Positions 44,337 through 53,324 of a DNA stretch of 64,000 nt are shown here, piece by piece. The notes under the pieces are model-generated. The model did no database searches, was not told the DNA's origin, and saw only the letters and a program-made list of their open reading frames with translations. The stretch comes from Clostridium estertheticum (GTDB taxonomy: Bacteria > Bacillota > Clostridia > Clostridiales > Clostridiaceae): assembly GCF_011065935.2 (NCBI RefSeq), contig NZ_JAAMNH020000001.1, positions 889,001-953,000 of the forward strand, written 5' to 3'. A program made the translations under genes and the position numbers. Each line of letters opens with the position of its first letter. Position 1 is the first letter of the stretch.

Positions 44337-45179
44337 ATGAAAAAGAAATTATCATTATTAATAGCAGTATCTCTATCAGTAGTTATGCTTTTAACAGGAT
44401 GTGGGTCAAGCAGTAGTTCAAAAGAGGCGAAAAAAGCAGAGGCGGGTGGAACATTTAAAGTAGGTCTTGAAGCTGGATATGCGCCATTTAATTGGACTCA
44501 AATGGACGCTTCTAATGGTGCTGTTAAAATTGAAGGCGGCTCAGAATATGCGGGCGGATATGATGTAGAAATCGCTAAAAAGATTGCTAAAGATTTAGGG
44601 AAAGAATTGGTTATTACTAAAACTGAATGGGATGGTCTTGTACCAGCATTAGCTTCAGGCAAAGTCGATGCAATTATTGCAGGTATGTCACCCACAGCAA
44701 AACGTAAAGAGGTGATTGATTTCTCGAACAACTACTATAAATCAGATTTAGTTATGGTTGTTAAAAAGGGTGGGAAATATGATGCAGCTACTTCTATTGT
44801 GGATTTTAAGGGAGCAAAAATAACTGCCCAATTAAATACATTCCACTATTCAGTAATAGATCAAATTCAAGGCGTAAACAAGGAACCAGCTATGGACAAC
44901 TTTCCTGCCATGAGAGTTGCGCTTGAATCAGGAATGATTGACGGGTACGTATCGGAACGTCCTGAAGGCGTTAGTTCTCAATCTGCAAATAATAACTTTA
45001 AAATGGTAGAATTTAAAAGTGGATTTACTACAACAGATGCGGATACGTCAATTGCTGTAGGTGTTGCAAAAGGTAGTGATTTAACTGCGAAAATCAATAA
45101 AACATTAGCTGGTATCTCGCAGGCGGATCGTAAAAACATTATGGATACTGCAATAAAGAACCAACCATCAGCTAAATAG
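44337..45179 (+). CDS. Amino-acid ABC transporter substrate-binding lipoprotein (probably lysine)
   Basis: The 280-residue SBP family 3 protein has a lipobox LTGC and the ligand-binding signatures GLEAGYAPFNW, GGYDVEIAKKIAKDLGK and IIAGMSPTAKRKEVIDFS. The lysine riboswitch directly upstream is the evidence for lysine as substrate; the sequence alone would only say polar amino acid. It starts a three-gene importer operon. Confidence 0.9.
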   Translation: MKKKLSLLIAVSLSVVMLLTGCGSSSSSKEAKKAEAGGTFKVGLEAGYAPFNWTQMDASNGAVKIEGGSEYAGGYDVEIAKKIAKDLGKELVITKTEWDGLVPALASGKVDAIIAGMSPTAKRKEVIDFSNNYYKSDLVMVVKKGGKYDAATSIVDFKGAKITAQLNTFHYSVIDQIQGVNKEPAMDNFPAMRVALESGMIDGYVSERPEGVSSQSANNNFKMVEFKSGFTTTDADTSIAVGVAKGSDLTAKINKTLAGISQADRKNIMDTAIKNQPSAK

Positions 45180-45208
45180 TATTTATTTATGATATAAGGA
45201 GGAGAAAG

Positions 45209-45937
45209 ATGAGTTTTGAATGGATAGTAAAAATAATTTCAAATGACTGGCCAATGTTCCTACGTGGAGCAGGTATGACACTCTTAATTTCCATGGTTGG
45301 TACTATTATAGGTTCCATAATCGGTTTAATAATAGGGGTTATACGTACTATTCCAATGCCTGAACGAGGAATAAAAAGAGTCATGCTTAAAACTGTTAAT
45401 GCTATTCTTTTTGTTTATATAGAGATATTCCGTGGAACGCCTATGATTGTACAAGCAATGGTAATTTATTACGGATCTGCTTTAGCGTTTGGTATAAATA
45501 TGAATAGGTTATATGCAGCAATCTTTATCGTTTCAATTAATACAGGGGCTTACATGTCAGAAATTATCCGTGGTGGTATTGTTTCTATCGATAAAGGACA
45601 ATTTGAAGCAGCTCATGCTATAGGTATGAATCATATTCAAACTATGATTAATGTAGTAATACCGCAAGTAATTCGTAATATCTTGCCGGCAACGGGTAAT
45701 GAATTTGTAATCAATATAAAGGATACATCAGTACTTAATGTAATTTCGGTAACAGAATTATATTTCCAAGCAAAATCAATTTCAGGAAATAATTTCAGAT
45801 ATTTTGAAACATTTTTTGTTGCATGTATTTTGTATTTTATAATGACCTTCACAGTAACAAGAATTTTGCGCTATATTGAAAAAAAATTGGATGGCCCAGA
45901 CGATTACATTATGAATGCTAATCAAATGCAGGTATAA
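45209..45937 (+). CDS. Amino-acid ABC transporter permease (probably lysine)
   Basis: The 242-residue permease of the HisMQ type has the EAA-like loop GQFEAAHAIGMNHIQTMINVV and the FRGTPMIVQ motif. A GGAGGAG ribosome site precedes the ATG. A single permease implies a homodimeric channel. It lies between the binding protein and the ATPase. Confidence 0.9.
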   Translation: MSFEWIVKIISNDWPMFLRGAGMTLLISMVGTIIGSIIGLIIGVIRTIPMPERGIKRVMLKTVNAILFVYIEIFRGTPMIVQAMVIYYGSALAFGINMNRLYAAIFIVSINTGAYMSEIIRGGIVSIDKGQFEAAHAIGMNHIQTMINVVIPQVIRNILPATGNEFVINIKDTSVLNVISVTELYFQAKSISGNNFRYFETFFVACILYFIMTFTVTRILRYIEKKLDGPDDYIMNANQMQV

Positions 45938-46007
45938 ACTCCCCAAGATATGTGTCGTAGAGCAAAAATAGTGACGGGAATAAATATTAGGCGAAGGAGT
46001 AGAAAAT

Positions 46008-46748
46008 ATGGAAAAAGTAATTAATATACAGCATTTAAGCAAATCCTTTGGAACTCATGAAGTGTTAAAAGACATTGATTTTTCAGTAAATAAAGGAGAA
46101 GTAGTCTGCGTCATAGGTTCTTCAGGATCTGGCAAATCAACTCTTCTTCGGTGCGTTAACCTTTTAGAAAAACCAAGTGGTGGTGAAATCATCTATAAAG
46201 GAGAAAATATTTTAGATGATAAACATGATATCTACGCGTACCGTACAAAGCTTGGTATGGTGTTTCAACAATTCAACTTATTTAATAATCATAATGTTTT
46301 AAGCAACTGCGTGGTTGGGCAAATGAAAGTGTTAAACCGTTCCAAAGAGGAAGCAGAAAAAGTAGCTATGAAATATTTGAAAGTTGTTGGAATGGAGCAA
46401 TATGTTAACGCAAAACCAAAACAATTATCAGGTGGCCAAAAACAACGTGTGGCTATTGCAAGAGCACTTTCTATGGAACCGGATGTTATGTTGTTTGATG
46501 AACCAACATCAGCCCTGGATCCTGAGATGGTAGGAGAAGTTCTTAAAGTTATGAAGGAACTTGCTGAAACTGGTCTTACTATGTTAATAGTAACTCATGA
46601 AATGGCATTTGCAAAAGAAGTATCTGACCGTGTAGTATTTATGGACAAAGGGGTCATAGCAGAAGAAGGAAGTCCAGAGCAAATTTTCAATAATCCAACA
46701 GAGGAACGTACCAAGGAGTTCTTAAAGCGCACATTAAAGCAGATGTAA
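46008..46748 (+). CDS. Amino-acid ABC transporter ATPase (probably lysine)
   Basis: The 246-residue ATPase has Walker A GSSGSGKST, signature LSGGQKQRV, Walker B VMLFDEPTSALD and the switch His in VTHEMAFAKEV. It belongs to the GlnQ/HisP class. It is the last gene of the riboswitch operon and is followed by a terminator. Confidence 0.92.
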   Translation: MEKVINIQHLSKSFGTHEVLKDIDFSVNKGEVVCVIGSSGSGKSTLLRCVNLLEKPSGGEIIYKGENILDDKHDIYAYRTKLGMVFQQFNLFNNHNVLSNCVVGQMKVLNRSKEEAEKVAMKYLKVVGMEQYVNAKPKQLSGGQKQRVAIARALSMEPDVMLFDEPTSALDPEMVGEVLKVMKELAETGLTMLIVTHEMAFAKEVSDRVVFMDKGVIAEEGSPEQIFNNPTEERTKEFLKRTLKQM

Positions 46749-46803
46749 TATAATTTGTGAAGGATGATAACATTACCTTCTATGGGGTCGTCTCAGCCGG
46801 CTC

Positions 46804-46839
46804 AGTACACTCATTGATTTGGGTGTACTATTTTTTTTA
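46804..46839 (+). terminator. Rho-independent terminator of the lysine transporter operon
   Basis: AGTACAC pairs with GTGTACT and is followed by eight T residues. Confidence 0.82.
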
Positions 46840-47053
46840 ACACGAGGTGAAGATTTACAATTGAATGGGAAACCATTTGTTAAACCTATAAGAAATTGTC
46901 CGCTCCATCACCAATCTTTTAGCAACAAAGAATGGAAGTGAAACGAACAATCTATGTTGACATTGTTATGAGAGCCAAAGTGGATTTTTTAAACGACATT
47001 AGAAATTCAAAAAAACAGACTAAATTAAACTTATGAAAATGGTGAAAAAACAT

Positions 47054-47545
47054 CTAACACATAACAATAATTTTATATGGTGTGGTCTGAGCTGGTATAC
47101 TCTTTGTGGTAGCACCATAGATAACAATTAGATTTCGGTTTGCGGGGTTATTGCTAAATGCTTGCCCATTTTCCAGTACTATCTGAGTACGTGGGGCAAT
47201 GTTTAATCTTAAATTATTATCGCTACTCACCAACTGACTGTTAAAATAGTCTACTTTCACGTTTTGATATTGTGTATCTCTTGCCATAACAATTGCTCTA
47301 AATTGTGGCGGGAAAATGAGAGGAACAGCTGCATTTGCATCATAAAAACCCGTTACCATATTTCCGAGTGCCACCATTACATGATCTACAAAGTAAGTAT
47401 CTGGTGCCACCACGAAATTAACTAAAGCTCCATGTCCATTTTCTACAGACATTAATTTATAACATCCTGTACTTTCTCCACTTGAATCTATCAGAAAATC
47501 ATTAATCATGGTAATCATACCATGGAAAGGTAGAAATTTTTTCAT
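47054..47545 (-). CDS. Uncharacterised clostridial protein
   Basis: The 163-residue protein has no signal peptide and no membrane helix and looks beta-rich (FVVAPDTYFVDHVMVALGNM, IVMARDTQYQNVKVDYFNSQ, LRLNIAPRTQIVL). I recall similar hypothetical proteins in other clostridia but no assigned function. It lies 28 bases downstream of the IWP-motif gene in the same orientation, so they form an operon. The final Cys residue is notable. Confidence 0.75.
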   Translation of the reverse strand: MKKFLPFHGMITMINDFLIDSSGESTGCYKLMSVENGHGALVNFVVAPDTYFVDHVMVALGNMVTGFYDANAAVPLIFPPQFRAIVMARDTQYQNVKVDYFNSQLVSSDNNLRLNIAPRTQIVLENGQAFSNNPANRNLIVIYGATTKSIPAQTTPYKIIVMC

Positions 47546-47573
47546 TTTATTCCCCTATTCATTCATTATTTTT

Positions 47574-47972
47574 TTAAAAACATTCAAAACTTCTAATATC
47601 TCTCAGATCCATTCCGAATAATATCCAACTATTTCCAGTCCAACGGAAACCTGATATAGATCTAGGTCCCACAAATGTAAGCCATGCCCAGAAACCTCTT
47701 CCTCTTCTTGGCCATATATATACAAATCTATGGAGGCAAGGTCTAATTGCACCTTGGTCTATAGCTAGAGGGGTAGCGCCAAATTGTTGTGATTGAGGCT
47801 GAGATGGTGTAAAGTTTGGAGGTGAAGAAGGCGGTCCACCCTGAGGCCCTTGTGCGAAGAGTGTAGGAGGATCCATCTGCCTGTATGGACACCCTAAAGG
47901 AAGAGCTTGAGTTTCTAATTTATAGTTATACATTGAATTATAAAATCTAATAGTATCCTCATCAATATACAT
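47574..47972 (-). CDS. IWP-motif family protein of unknown function
   Basis: The 132-residue protein has a Pro/Gln/Gly-rich middle (about residues 30-72), which is probably disordered, and a Trp/aromatic-rich C-terminal module (VYIWPRRGRGFWAWLTFVGP, RSISGFRWTG, FGMDLRDIRSFECF). A broken relative lies at 40261-40638. The C-terminal module may be a small structural or surface domain, but this is a guess. The ribosome site AAGGAG lies at the expected distance. Confidence 0.75.
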   Translation of the reverse strand: MYIDEDTIRFYNSMYNYKLETQALPLGCPYRQMDPPTLFAQGPQGGPPSSPPNFTPSQPQSQQFGATPLAIDQGAIRPCLHRFVYIWPRRGRGFWAWLTFVGPRSISGFRWTGNSWILFGMDLRDIRSFECF

Positions 47973-48265
47973 TAAACTAACTCCTTAAAGTATTTACTAT
48001 ACAGTATATGATGCCTTATATGTTTTTGTTATTTAAAAGTTGGAGATTCGTCTCCTATATTTTAAAGATGCTAGGCACCTTATATACAATATGCATCTTC
48101 TATAAAAGATGGATTTTTTTTAACATAGAAAAAGACAAAACAGTTTCTGCTTTTGTTTTAGGCCAAGGCATTGAGAAAGTGGAGAATTATTTTATTGAAA
48201 CTGGTAAATTTGTAGTTTCAAATGTATTTGAGGATTTGCTAATACCTGTTATAAATAGAGAATAA

Positions 48266-48593
48266 ATGAAGCGATGGCACTACTAATTTACCAACAATAT
48301 ATGGAAAAGCAGCAATAGAATTTGAAGGAAAATATAAACTTAACAAATATTGACCTTTCTAGTCTTAAAGGGAACGAGAGCATTGGAACTTTGAAATTAA
48401 CTGAAAAAGTGAAAGTCAAAACTTACAAGCTTTATTCAAAGCTTCCCAAAGCAACTTTAGTAAAAAATAGCATACTCATATATATCTCATGGCTGCTGGA
48501 ATCTTTATTTTATTTTTAATAGGAATATCGGTTATAATCAGAACAATTAATTTAAATAAGAGAAAAAGAAGAAGAAGAAGAAGAAGTAAATAA
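48266..48593 (+). pseudogene. Decayed C-terminal part of a D-Ala-D-Ala carboxypeptidase-like gene
   Basis: Frameshifted pieces read TNLPTIYGKAAIEFEGKYKL, then LKGNESIGTLKLTEKVKV, then a membrane segment GIFILFLIGISVIIRTI followed by a KRKRRRRRRSK tail and stop. A beta-rich domain plus a C-terminal membrane anchor with a basic tail is how clostridial DacF-type carboxypeptidases end. No catalytic part remains. The identification is tentative. Confidence 0.4.
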
Positions 48594-48610
48594 ACTGGTG
48601 CCTAAATAAA

Positions 48611-48648
48611 AAAAAGTAGTATCTTAAATAATTAAGATACTACTTTTT
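48611..48648. terminator. Rho-independent terminator
   Basis: AAAAAGTAGTATCTTAA pairs perfectly with TTAAGATACTACTTTTT around a four-base loop. Confidence 0.85.
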
Positions 48649-48689
48649 AGAATAAACACTTCCCTTAGTAAGAAGGTAATTTCCCGTTG

Positions 48690-48744
48690 TCTCCTAGCGG
48701 GTAACTTACATAAGTTGGGAATAAAATGAACAACTTATGTTTGC
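48690..48744. repeat. Dispersed repeat related to 40047-40107
   Basis: Shares CTCCTA, a GGGTAA-CTTAC block and ATGAACAACTTATGTTTG with the copy at 40047. A weaker match (GTGGACAAATTATGTTT) occurs near 56824. Confidence 0.4.
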
Positions 48745-48821
48745 TATCTGAATGTGCCTTAAGAGGTTAATAAAGTGAATTAAACAAACTTTAAAATTAT
48801 GATACTAACAATAGGTACTTT

Positions 48822-49895
48822 TTACTTTACTCGTCTACCTGTTATAAAATCTGTTCTTGACATAGGTGATACTTTAATCACATCTCCTGTATGTGGAGCA
48901 TGTATATAATTATTATCCCCAATGTAAATACCGACGTGATGAGGATTTGCAGAGGTTCCAAAGAACACCAAATCTCCAGCTTGAAGGTTCTCTTTAGATA
49001 CTTGTACACCATCATTTATCTGATTAAAGGTTGCTCTTCCTATTGATATTCCAAAATGAGCGTATACGTATTGCGTAAATCCCGAGCAATCAAAGCCAGA
49101 AGGTGTTGTACCACCCCATAAATATGGTGTGCCAAGAAAGTTAGAAGCGTAGGCTATAATAGCATTATCTGATATAGTAGCTGAACCTCTTGAAGGTGTA
49201 GTTTCAGATGCTGATTTTCTTATTTCATTTATTTTTGTTATGCTCTTATTTACTGATAGTTGAGAAGTACGTCCTCCAAGAAGGCCTTCCTTACTATTTA
49301 GCGACCTCAACAACTTAGCTTGTGATTCTTTAGTGACAATCAGCTTGTCCAACTTTTGCTTATTTTCTGCATTTAAACTTAGTAATACATCTTTTGTCTT
49401 ATTTAAAGTTTGCTGCTTTTCATCTAATTCTTTTTTTGTGGCTTCAAACTCATCCGCTACTTTCGTATCAAACTCTATAACGGTTTTTATGTTTTCTACT
49501 CTTGATATAAAGTCTCCAAAATTCTCTGAATCAAGAATTATACTGGTATAACTATCAAATCCACTTATGTACATAACTCTCATCCTACTATTAAATAATT
49601 CTTGCTGCTTTTGAGCCTCTTTTTCAACCTGTTTAACCTCCGCTGAACCTTTTTCTATTGCCTTTTCGGTTTCAGATATTTTGATTTTATTCTCTTCTGT
49701 TTTAGCCATGGCTTCTTGAATTTGGTTATCGAATTCTTCTATTTTCATTTCGATTTCTTCTCTTTGTTCTTGAAGTGTAATTAGTGAATCTTTCTGTAGT
49801 TTTAGATTCTCATTCGTTGGAGCCGCTAAGGCAGTTCCATTTAAAGTAATAATTAAAATTATTACAATTGCGATACTTCTTAGGGAATTCTTCAT
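48822..49895 (-). CDS. Secreted NlpC/P60 peptidoglycan hydrolase with N-terminal coiled coil
   Basis: A signal peptide (cleavage near TALAA) is followed by two long coiled-coil segments (about residues 30-105 and 135-205), a linker, and an NlpC/P60 domain (about 240-357). The catalytic set is Cys270 in FDCSGF, His320 in NPHHVG and His332 in YIHAP. This resembles PcsB/CwlO-type hydrolases, in which the coiled coil restrains the enzyme, often under FtsEX control. No FtsEX genes are adjacent. Confidence 0.9.
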   Translation of the reverse strand: MKNSLRSIAIVIILIITLNGTALAAPTNENLKLQKDSLITLQEQREEIEMKIEEFDNQIQEAMAKTEENKIKISETEKAIEKGSAEVKQVEKEAQKQQELFNSRMRVMYISGFDSYTSIILDSENFGDFISRVENIKTVIEFDTKVADEFEATKKELDEKQQTLNKTKDVLLSLNAENKQKLDKLIVTKESQAKLLRSLNSKEGLLGGRTSQLSVNKSITKINEIRKSASETTPSRGSATISDNAIIAYASNFLGTPYLWGGTTPSGFDCSGFTQYVYAHFGISIGRATFNQINDGVQVSKENLQAGDLVFFGTSANPHHVGIYIGDNNYIHAPHTGDVIKVSPMSRTDFITGRRVK

Positions 49896-50428
49896 CCGTA
49901 TATCTCCTTCATTTGTTTAGAATTTATAACTTACATATTAAATGTATCAAAACTTTATGAAGTTTTTGTGAAGAATATCTATATTGGGATATATTACATG
50001 ATGGAAATTTAGTGAAACGATATCTAACGTGGATAGATGCTGATACAAGTGCTTTTCATCTACTACAGCCTTTCCGTTATTCAAGTTCAAGTTCAGGTAA
50101 TACTTGGCTCACAATTTATCTATCTAATTGTTTATTTTGAGTTAATCAAAATATTAGAGCATAATAGTAAAACATATAAGAATAACAGGGAGTAAAAATA
50201 CCTTACTTGAAGTAATTTAATATAAAAAGCCTAGAAATTATTACAGTATGGAGAAAGAAGCCACAGACAACGCTAACAAGAAGATAAAAGAGCTTCCGAG
50301 CAGAAAAGACAAGATCAACTTAGAAATTTTTACAGTATGAAGAATCGAAATTGATGTAACAAATGCAGCAAAAGGAAACCAAGAGTCGTTAAAAGATTAA
50401 GGAAATACTACCTACTTTATCTTTCAAT
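49896..50428. other. Intergenic region with decayed coding pieces
   Basis: No intact gene is seen. A short frame at about 50250-50340 encodes a Lys/Glu-rich peptide (MEKEATDNANKKIKELPSRK and a few more residues). Two imperfect copies of GAAATT-TTACAGTATG about 87 bases apart flank it. These may be remnants of a deleted gene. Confidence 0.4.
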
Positions 50429-51115
50429 CTAACTATTAAATCTATACCCTGTTCCCCAGATTGTTTCAATATAGTCTGGGTTACTTGGATTCTTTTCGAT
50501 CTTCTTTCTTATTTTTTGTATATGGACAGCTACCGTTGCTGTGTCACCAAAATCTTCTTCTCCCCAAATGGAGTTAAAAAGTTGATCTTTTGTGAAAACT
50601 AAATTGGGATTAGATGCTAGAAAAACAAGAACCTCATACTCTGTAGTTGTTAACTGCACTTGCTTACCATTTACAAAGACTTTATGGGAATCCGTATGAA
50701 TCTCTAAACCTTTGTGACTTATAATATCAGCGGGAATTTTCACTCCAGCAAGGCGCTCATATCTCATAATGTGTGATTTTATCCTTGCCGTTAATTCAGA
50801 TGGACTAAAAGGCTTAGTTATATAATCATCTGCGCCCAAACCTAGACCTCTTATTTTGTCTATATCTTCGTTTTTAGCTGAAACAATAATTATGGGAATT
50901 TCAAATTTACCTCTTAGCTCTCTTACTATTTCAAAGCCGTTTTTTTTAGGAAGCATTAAATCTACTATTATTAAATCATAAATCCCGAGGAGTGCTTTTT
51001 TAAAACCAACCTCTCCATCTTGAGCAATTTCAACCGTGTACCCGTTTAATTGTAAATAATCTTTTTCGAGTTCTGCAATATTTATATCATCTTCTATTAT
51101 TAATATTTGTTTCAT
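50429..51115 (-). CDS. OmpR/PhoB-type response regulator
   Basis: The 228-residue protein has a receiver domain (acidic pocket ED at 8-10, phospho-acceptor Asp52, Lys in ITKPF) and a winged-helix output domain ending in WGTGYRF. It overlaps the histidine kinase gene by four bases and so is co-translated with it. Tandem repeats in the next regulatory region (53172-53190) suggest a nearby target. Confidence 0.92.
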   Translation of the reverse strand: MKQILIIEDDINIAELEKDYLQLNGYTVEIAQDGEVGFKKALLGIYDLIIVDLMLPKKNGFEIVRELRGKFEIPIIIVSAKNEDIDKIRGLGLGADDYITKPFSPSELTARIKSHIMRYERLAGVKIPADIISHKGLEIHTDSHKVFVNGKQVQLTTTEYEVLVFLASNPNLVFTKDQLFNSIWGEEDFGDTATVAVHIQKIRKKIEKNPSNPDYIETIWGTGYRFNS

Positions 51116-52242
51116 AATATATTCTCCTCATTTACAATAGGAAGTATAACAGTGAAACAACTTCCTTCATTTATAACACTTGAAACAAAAATATTGCCTC
51201 CATGTGCCTCGACTAACTCTTTCGCAATAGCCAGGCCTAAACCTGTACTTGCCAAATCCTTCGTTCTTTCTACATCAATTCTATAGAACCTATCAAAAAT
51301 ATTATTAATCTTTTCTTCTTCAATTCCAGGGCCATTGTCCTTTATATTTATCTTAACAAACTCTTCTTCCGTAAAAATCTCAGTTACAATATTTAATCCC
51401 ACTTCAGGGCCATATTTTACCGCATTATCAATTATATTTCTAATAACCTGATAAATTCTTTTTCCATCCATATTAACTTTAATTCCTTCTGGAACCCTAT
51501 CGATGTAATCACATGCAACTCCACTTTCTCCTAAGGTAAATTTAAATTCGCCCATAACATCACTCATATAAGACTTTATTTTGACCTTTTCAAAATGAAA
51601 GTCTATCCTTTGCATATCAAGCTTTGAAAATAAAAATAAATCATCAATTAAATTATTAATATAGGATATATTACTATGAATTGTCTGCAAATATTTATTT
51701 ATTTTATCTGGTGAATCCACTGCTCCTTCAAGAATAGCTTCTACATATCCAGTTATTGAAGTAATAGGTGTTTTCAAATCATGTGATATATTAACGATTA
51801 AATCTTTTCTGTTTTCTTCATACTGAATTTTAGTTCTTTCACTATCTTCAAGTTTTTGAGCCATGGAGTTAAAATCATCTATCAGTGCTCCAATCTCATT
51901 TGGAATATTATCTTCAATCCTTACTTCATAATTTCCACTTGAAATCTGAGCCACCCCTACTTTTAATTTTTCAATAGGCCTCAGTATTTTCTTTTCAATT
52001 CTAGATAACATATAAATTTGAACTATATCCTTAATTATAAAAATTCCTATAAAAAATATACCTATGCTCTTTGCACCTATCCAGGTAAAAAGCAAATAAA
52101 CTATGGCTAAATTTAATATAATAGCTACAGGGCGAAAAAATCTAATATATCTATGGACAAGTTTAAATTCTTTATGAAAATTTTCATGATTATGCTGATG
52201 TCTTTTACGCCAGCTGCTGATTCTATTACTACGATCATCCAT
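51112..52242 (-). CDS. Sensor histidine kinase with His-rich N-terminus
   Basis: The 376-residue kinase has two adjacent membrane helices (about 36-53 and 57-77) with almost no external loop, then a HAMP domain, the phospho-acceptor His154 in NISHDLKTP, and the ATPase N, G1 and G2 boxes (NIIDNAVKYG, DNGPGI, GLGLAI). It therefore lacks an extracellular sensor domain. The cytoplasmic N-terminus contains RHQHNHENFH, a possible metal-binding cluster. It pairs with the overlapping regulator gene. Confidence 0.9.
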   Translation of the reverse strand: MDDRSNRISSWRKRHQHNHENFHKEFKLVHRYIRFFRPVAIILNLAIVYLLFTWIGAKSIGIFFIGIFIIKDIVQIYMLSRIEKKILRPIEKLKVGVAQISSGNYEVRIEDNIPNEIGALIDDFNSMAQKLEDSERTKIQYEENRKDLIVNISHDLKTPITSITGYVEAILEGAVDSPDKINKYLQTIHSNISYINNLIDDLFLFSKLDMQRIDFHFEKVKIKSYMSDVMGEFKFTLGESGVACDYIDRVPEGIKVNMDGKRIYQVIRNIIDNAVKYGPEVGLNIVTEIFTEEEFVKINIKDNGPGIEEEKINNIFDRFYRIDVERTKDLASTGLGLAIAKELVEAHGGNIFVSSVINEGSCFTVILPIVNEENIL

Positions 52243-52385
52243 GCCTTTCTCCTTTATATGACTATTTTAGTATTATTATAACACGGTTTATTCATCAAAA
52301 TATAATAACTAATCAAAGATGTGCAAATATCATATTAGTAATCTACTGACTATATTATTTTGAAGGTTTTTTAATATTTCAAAAG

Positions 52386-52420
52386 AAAATATGGGTGTAA
52401 ATATTTACACCCATATTTTT
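52386..52420. terminator. Bidirectional terminator
   Basis: AAAATATGGGTGTAAA pairs with TTTACACCCATATTTT; it separates the His-rich protein gene from the two-component operon, which are both leftward. Confidence 0.85.
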
Positions 52421-52421
52421 A

Positions 52422-53090
52422 TTATAAGGCTAACTTTAATAATAATTTAAAGCTTGCACTACACTGATTTTCCACCGTAACATTCTTATTTCCATTAGCT
52501 AATATCTCAACTTTTTCTACTTCATTAGACTTATTTATCCATACCTTTAAAGTTGCATCATTAGCCTCCATCTCCATAAGCTTTTTAACAATGGCATGAT
52601 GAGGACTCTTGTTTTCTTTCATTTCTTCACAGGATCTATCATGAAGAGCTGGGTGCATTTCTTTTGCTTCATGTATTATTTCTTTCAAATCTAGAGACAA
52701 TAAAGTCTTGTCACCATCCTCCTCTTGTTTAATATTATTTAGAACTCCAAGTGCAAAAGTGACATGTGATAATTTATTCTTTAGATTTCCACCATTAGCG
52801 CACCCATGATGGTTACCATGCATCCACATTCCATGTCCACCATGCTGATGGACATGATCCTTCAAATTAAATTCAGTTGTACTTTCATGTTTTAACCTAT
52901 TATCTTCATAATCTACCTCAGTTGAAACCTTTGCTTTTGTAAGTCCAGTCTCTTTATTAGTAGAAAATTCATTAGATAGGTCAAAAACTTTTTTGTCATT
53001 CATTATGGCCTCTATTTTAACATCTCCGTTAAATGACTCTTTGTCCTTTAACGTTTTAAAAACATCATATAATATTTTAATTTTACTCAT
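52422..53090 (-). CDS. Histidine-rich protein of unknown function
   Basis: The 222-residue protein has no signal peptide. A His/Gly/Met-rich segment (HVHQHGGHGMWMHGNHHG, residues 79-96) is a likely metal-binding stretch, with Cys97 following. The rest is beta-rich and charged. I do not recognise the family. It lies directly upstream of a kinase that also has a His cluster. A GGAGG site precedes the ATG. Confidence 0.75.
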   Translation of the reverse strand: MSKIKILYDVFKTLKDKESFNGDVKIEAIMNDKKVFDLSNEFSTNKETGLTKAKVSTEVDYEDNRLKHESTTEFNLKDHVHQHGGHGMWMHGNHHGCANGGNLKNKLSHVTFALGVLNNIKQEEDGDKTLLSLDLKEIIHEAKEMHPALHDRSCEEMKENKSPHHAIVKKLMEMEANDATLKVWINKSNEVEKVEILANGNKNVTVENQCSASFKLLLKLAL

Positions 53091-53171
53091 TTATAATGAC
53101 CTCCTTCTTTACTATAAGTTCATTATAAAGATAGAGTTTAAAATTCCTTTAAAGCAATTATAAAAAAAATA

Positions 53172-53190
53172 TAAAAGTTTTTAAAAGTTT
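53172..53190. promoter_or_regulatory. Tandem repeats, candidate response-regulator site
   Basis: TAAAAGTTT occurs twice with a 10-base period and an inverted copy (AAAACTTTA) follows. OmpR-type regulators bind direct repeats of this spacing. It lies between the divergent His-rich and MBL genes. Confidence 0.4.
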
Positions 53191-53210
53191 TATAAAACTT
53201 TATATATCCT

Positions 53211-53239
53211 TTTACATCCACACTTTAAAAATGTATAAT
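53211..53239 (+). promoter_or_regulatory. Sigma-A-type promoter of the MBL gene
   Basis: TTTACA (53211-53216) and TATAAT (53234-53239) are separated by 17 bases and point toward the gene at 53325. Confidence 0.7.
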
Positions 53240-53324
53240 AACATCATTAATTGCACAAACAGTGAGAATAAAAATAAGTTATATTGTTAAGTAAGAAAAA
53301 ATATGCAGCGAAAGGAGTAAATTA

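Noticed and set aside
48008..48265. 85-codon rightward frame
   Set aside because: No ribosome site and no recognised family. It may be debris from the decayed carboxypeptidase region, but I cannot support it as a gene.
48560..48590. AGA/GAA microsatellite as a possible phase-variation tract
   Set aside because: It only encodes the basic tail of an already decayed gene, so slippage would have no effect.
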